Part shown: one piece after another, positions 6,316-8,246 of the stretch
Layout of the letters: the number at the start of each line of letters is the position of its first letter
Numbering within the stretch: the first letter of the stretch is position 1
Source: DASRHY01 sp046765875
GTDB lineage: Bacteria > Actinomycetota > Actinomycetes > Propionibacteriales > Kribbellaceae
DNA: 8,246 nucleotides
Assembly (NCBI GenBank): GCA_046765875.1
Contig: JBKPSJ010000411.1
Span: 1-8,246, forward strand
Direction of reading: 5' to 3'
Made by a program: the position numbers and the translations under genes
The notes under the pieces: model-generated
The model's database searches: none
Seen by the model: only the letters and a program-made list of their open reading frames with translations
Told to the model about the DNA's origin: nothing

Positions 6316-6921
6316 CTATGCGGTCCCGCCGCCGGCACGCGCGGCAGGCAAGATCACGTGGTCGATGACGCGCTCGACGAACTCCGGGTCGGCCGGAATG
6401 CCGAGCACGAACGAGCGGTGGATGACGATCGCCGGGAGCGCCTGCGCGAGCAACTCGACGTCGGCGCCGGCCGGGATCTCGCTCCGCTCGGCGGCCCGCC
6501 GGTAGATGCTGTCCACCAGCACCAGCCGCGGCGCCAGGAAGCGCTCCTGGAACGCCCGCTGGAGGTCGGGGTCGCGGTGAAGCGCGGTGAGTAGCCCGGC
6601 CATCACCGACATCGGTACGTCGTCGGTGAGCCCGCCGTCTCCGCAGAACAGTGCGATCAGGTCACCGCGCAGCGTGCCGGTGTCGACGACGGCCGGCATC
6701 GGACAGCCGCGCGCCACCGCGTCCACGACGAGCTCTGCCTTGCTGGACCAGCGCCGGTACAGGGTCGCCTTGCTCGCCTTGGCAGCCGCCGCGACGGCGT
6801 CCATGGTGAGCCGGTCGTAGCCGAGCTCGGCGAGCACCTCGACAGTAGCCAGCAGGATCTCGTCCTGCCGGTCGCCCTCGACGCGCGGCCGGTGCCGCAG
6901 CGCGACCCTGGTATCGATCAC
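6316..6921 (-). CDS. TetR/AcrR family transcriptional repressor
   Basis: One-component DNA-binding regulator, 201 residues, a normal TetR length. The helix-turn-helix is at about 38-58, LTMDAVAAAAKASKATLYRRW, followed by the family hallmark SSKAEL. The C-terminal ligand domain starts around 72 with VVDTGTLRGDL (78-88), a pattern of the TetR_C_11-type ligand domain. The start is GTG at 6921, supported by AGAGGA at 6931-6926, 4 nt upstream. It is the first gene of an operon with the MFS pump. A 17-nt palindrome 48 nt upstream of the start is the likely operator, so it should repress itself and the pump until a ligand binds. The ligand is unknown. Confidence 0.93.
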   Translation of the reverse strand: MIDTRVALRHRPRVEGDRQDEILLATVEVLAELGYDRLTMDAVAAAAKASKATLYRRWSSKAELVVDAVARGCPMPAVVDTGTLRGDLIALFCGDGGLTDDVPMSVMAGLLTALHRDPDLQRAFQERFLAPRLVLVDSIYRRAAERSEIPAGADVELLAQALPAIVIHRSFVLGIPADPEFVERVIDHVILPAARAGGGTA

Positions 6922-6969
6922 TGGTTCCTCTCGATCTCACACATCGTGACTACGTTGTCACCCGGATGG

Positions 6970-6986
6970 AACGAAACGGTTTCGTT
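6970..6986. promoter_or_regulatory. palindromic operator candidate for the TetR regulator
   Basis: AACGAAAC-G-GTTTCGTT is a perfect 8+1+8 palindrome. It lies 48 nt upstream of the tetR start in a locally AT-rich patch. Size and symmetry fit a TetR dimer site. Promoter candidates just upstream on the minus strand would place the transcription start at or beside it, as expected of a repressor site. Confidence 0.65.
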
Positions 6987-7018
6987 TCAAGTAAAGACAG
7001 TACGACTCCGTTTCAAGT
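6983..7018. repeat. direct repeat CGTTTCAAGT overlapping the operator
   Basis: The 10-nt sequence CGTTTCAAGT occurs exactly at 6983-6992 and 7009-7018, 26 nt start to start. The first copy overlaps the right arm of the palindrome. On the minus strand each copy reads ACTTGAAACG. It may be a second half-site for the regulator or part of the promoter -35. Confidence 0.6.
6988..7016 (-). promoter_or_regulatory. promoter candidate for the tetR-MFS operon
   Basis: On the minus strand TTGAAA (7016-7011) is followed 17 nt later by TACTTG (6993-6988), a fair -35/-10 pair. An alternative -10 is TACTGT (7002-6997) with a weak TTGCGC 18 nt upstream. Either places the start next to or within the palindrome at 6970-6986. 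Which one is used cannot be decided here. Confidence 0.4.
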
Positions 7019-7076
7019 TGGCGCAACCCAAATATCTGGTGAAGTGCCTTGCCGGCACCTCACTGACGGATCACGC

Positions 7077-7111
7077 CATCGAGAAGTGACGCGCCGGGGG
7101 CCACTCCGATG
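7077..7111 (-). terminator. possible terminator after the ccsB-DUF4229 genes
   Basis: An imperfect stem pairs 7077-7088 with 7102-7111: CATCG with CGATG, GA with TC and GTG with CAC, with two one-base bulges on one side. It begins 4 nt past the DUF4229 stop in the direction of transcription. A second weak hairpin, GTGCC/GGCAC, lies further on at 7044-7058. There is no T-tract, so this is tentative. Confidence 0.35.
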
Positions 7112-7115
7112 GGTG

Positions 7116-7367
7116 CTAGTCGTCGTCCTCGGCGCGTCGCGACTCCTCGATCCGCTGGCTGATCCGGTGCGCGCGGGCGTCGATCGACCCGGCCAGTCGA
7201 TCCCGCGCGGTACGCAGTACGAAGATCGAGGCGATCGCGGATGCCATCAGAGCCAGCAAAAGAATCGGGAAGATCGAAAGCTGGTTGTGCAGGACCAGCC
7301 AGAGCAGGCCGAACGCCGCGGCGAACAGCGCCAGCCGCAGGCCCGTGTAAACGGCGAAGTTACGCAT
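7116..7367 (-). CDS. DUF4229 small two-helix membrane protein
   Basis: An 83-residue protein that I assign to the actinobacterial DUF4229 family by pattern: an N-terminal MRNFAVYTGLRL, two membrane helices (about 5-26 and 32-52), then a basic LRTARDRL and a charged tail (about 53-83) ending in acidic residues. The tail should be cytoplasmic by the positive-inside rule and could form a short amphipathic helix. Function is unknown. The ATG at 7367 is only 5 nt past the ccsB stop (TGA-CGACG-ATG) and has no strong ribosome site, so translation is probably coupled to ccsB. A longer reading in this frame from 7631 overlaps ccsB and is rejected. Co-transcription with ccsB suggests, but does not show, a link to cytochrome c maturation or respiration. 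Confidence 0.8.
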   Translation of the reverse strand: MRNFAVYTGLRLALFAAAFGLLWLVLHNQLSIFPILLLALMASAIASIFVLRTARDRLAGSIDARAHRISQRIEESRRAEDDD

Positions 7368-7372
7368 CGTCG

Positions 7373-8246
7373 TCAGATCCCGGCGTATGAGTGAAGACCC
7401 GAGATCAGCAGGTTGACGCCGACGAAGTTGAACAGGAACGCCAGCCAGCCGACGACCGCGACCAACGCGGCCTTGCGACCCCGCCAGCCGGCCGTCGCCC
7501 GGGCGTGCAGGTACGCCGCGTAGATCACCCAGACGACGAACGACCACACTTCCTTGGGGTCCCAGTTCCAGTACCGGCCCCAGGCATGCTCGGCCCAGAT
7601 CGGACCGGCCACCAGCACCCCGAAGGTCCACAGCGGGAACGCGAACGCATGCACCTTGTACGCCACCGCGTCGATCGCGTCCGAGGCCGGCAGCCGGCGC
7701 AACGGGCCGGGCATCGCCTCACCGGTCAGCGCACGCTGCTCGGCACGCGACTTGACCACGTAAAGGATCGAGGCCATCGCTCCGACCGTGAAGGCGCCGC
7801 CGGCGATCGCGGCCGCGGACACGTGGATCACCAGCCAGTACGAGTCCAGCGCGGGCACCAGCGGACCGGCCGGGACGTACAGCGCGAGCACTGCGAGCCC
7901 GAGCACCGCGCCGATCACCGCGGTCACGCCGAGCCCCAGCCAGCGCAGCTTGTAGCGCCGTTCGAAGGCCAGATAGACGATCGCGACCGCCAGCGAGGCG
8001 CTGATCGAGAACTCGTACATGTTGCCCCAGGGCACCCGCCCGGCCGACAGGCCGCGGGTGACCACCCCGGTCGCGTGCAGCAGGAACGCCAGCCAGGTCA
8101 GCAGCAGCCCGACCCGCCCGGCCGCCTCGGCGCGCCAGGAGACCGGCTCCTCGGTGAGCTCCGCGGGCACGACCGCTGGGCCTCCCGAACCGGCGTGCAC
8201 GGCGGCGGGCGAGGCCTTGGCGACGGTCCGGCTGCCGGCCCACTCG
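7373..8246 (-). CDS. ccsB: cytochrome c biogenesis protein CcsB (CcsA/ResC type; partial, N-terminus outside window)
   Basis: Heme-handling membrane protein of the System II cytochrome c maturation pathway. It works with ResB/Ccs1 to move heme outward and attach it to apocytochrome c. The last 290 residues are visible. The tryptophan-rich heme-binding WWD motif is HAWGRYWNWDPKEVW, about 7545-7590. The conserved PWGNMYEFS stretch (about 8007-8033) and histidines in LVIHVS and in the final LHSYAG fit the external and membrane heme ligands of the family. At least six hydrophobic segments are present. The frame is open to the right edge and reads EWAGSRTVAK there, which resembles the region after the first helix in actinobacterial homologues. 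I therefore treat the gene as continuing rather than starting at the GTG at 8200. resB would be expected upstream, outside the window. DUF4229 follows 5 nt downstream. Confidence 0.93.
   Translation of the reverse strand, partial: EWAGSRTVAKASPAAVHAGSGGPAVVPAELTEEPVSWRAEAAGRVGLLLTWLAFLLHATGVVTRGLSAGRVPWGNMYEFSISASLAVAIVYLAFERRYKLRWLGLGVTAVIGAVLGLAVLALYVPAGPLVPALDSYWLVIHVSAAAIAGGAFTVGAMASILYVVKSRAEQRALTGEAMPGPLRRLPASDAIDAVAYKVHAFAFPLWTFGVLVAGPIWAEHAWGRYWNWDPKEVWSFVVWVIYAAYLHARATAGWRGRKAALVAVVGWLAFLFNFVGVNLLISGLHSYAGI

Noticed and set aside
4434..6368. 644-residue plus-strand reading frame opposite the MFS gene
   Set aside because: Longer than the real gene but Arg/Asp/Gln/His-rich without hydrophobic segments or motifs; the minus strand carries three MFS signature motifs and a ribosome site.
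6892..7089. 65-residue plus-strand frame across the tetR upstream region
   Set aside because: It runs through the tetR start and the operator palindrome and has no ribosome site or recognisable features; the region is better read as regulatory.
7116..7631. 171-residue version of the DUF4229 protein
   Set aside because: The extra N-terminal part is antisense-like sequence inside ccsB in another frame; the family N-terminus begins at the ATG at 7367.
1..8246. CRISPR array, insertion sequence, integrase, tRNA or rRNA
   Set aside because: No regularly spaced repeats, transposase or integrase motifs, or cloverleaf-like sequence was seen on either strand.

Overview
The window is GC-rich, densely coded DNA from an actinobacterium. 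The evidence is the third-position GC bias, GTG and TTG starts, possible leaderless promoters, an actinobacterial-type L-cysteine desulfhydrase (Cds1), and menaquinone and System II cytochrome c genes close together. A Kribbella/Nocardioides-like (Propionibacteriales) source is my guess from the overall feel of the proteins; it is not shown by the sequence. No rRNA, tRNA, insertion sequence, integrase, CRISPR array or phage gene was seen, and no stretch of 300 bases or more lacks a gene.

Layout from left to right. (1) A menaquinone pair reads outward from a 50-bp gap: menE on the minus strand (the 3' end lies beyond the left edge) and menA on the plus strand. (2) A small exported, Tyr-rich, Cys-free protein of unknown function follows on the plus strand and ends at a perfect 13-bp hairpin. 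(3) cds1 on the minus strand converges on that hairpin; it encodes a fold-type II PLP enzyme. (4) An M48-type membrane metallopeptidase is divergent from cds1 and ends near a second strong hairpin. (5) A tetR-MFS efflux operon on the minus strand converges on that second hairpin, with a 17-nt palindromic operator candidate upstream of tetR. (6) On the minus strand at the right edge, ccsB (5' end outside the window) is followed after 5 nt by a small DUF4229 membrane protein.

The two ends belong to a respiratory theme: CcsB works in covalent heme attachment to cytochromes c, and MenE and MenA make menaquinone. From memory, cytochrome c biogenesis and men genes also lie in the same neighbourhood in other actinobacteria such as Mycobacterium tuberculosis. 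The middle (secreted protein, cds1, M48 peptidase, TetR/MFS) looks like separate transcription units set into that neighbourhood.

I did not find a convincing undescribed multi-gene system. The items most worth a second look are the orphan secreted protein, the palindrome plus direct repeats controlling the efflux operon, and the apparently leaderless promoter of cds1.
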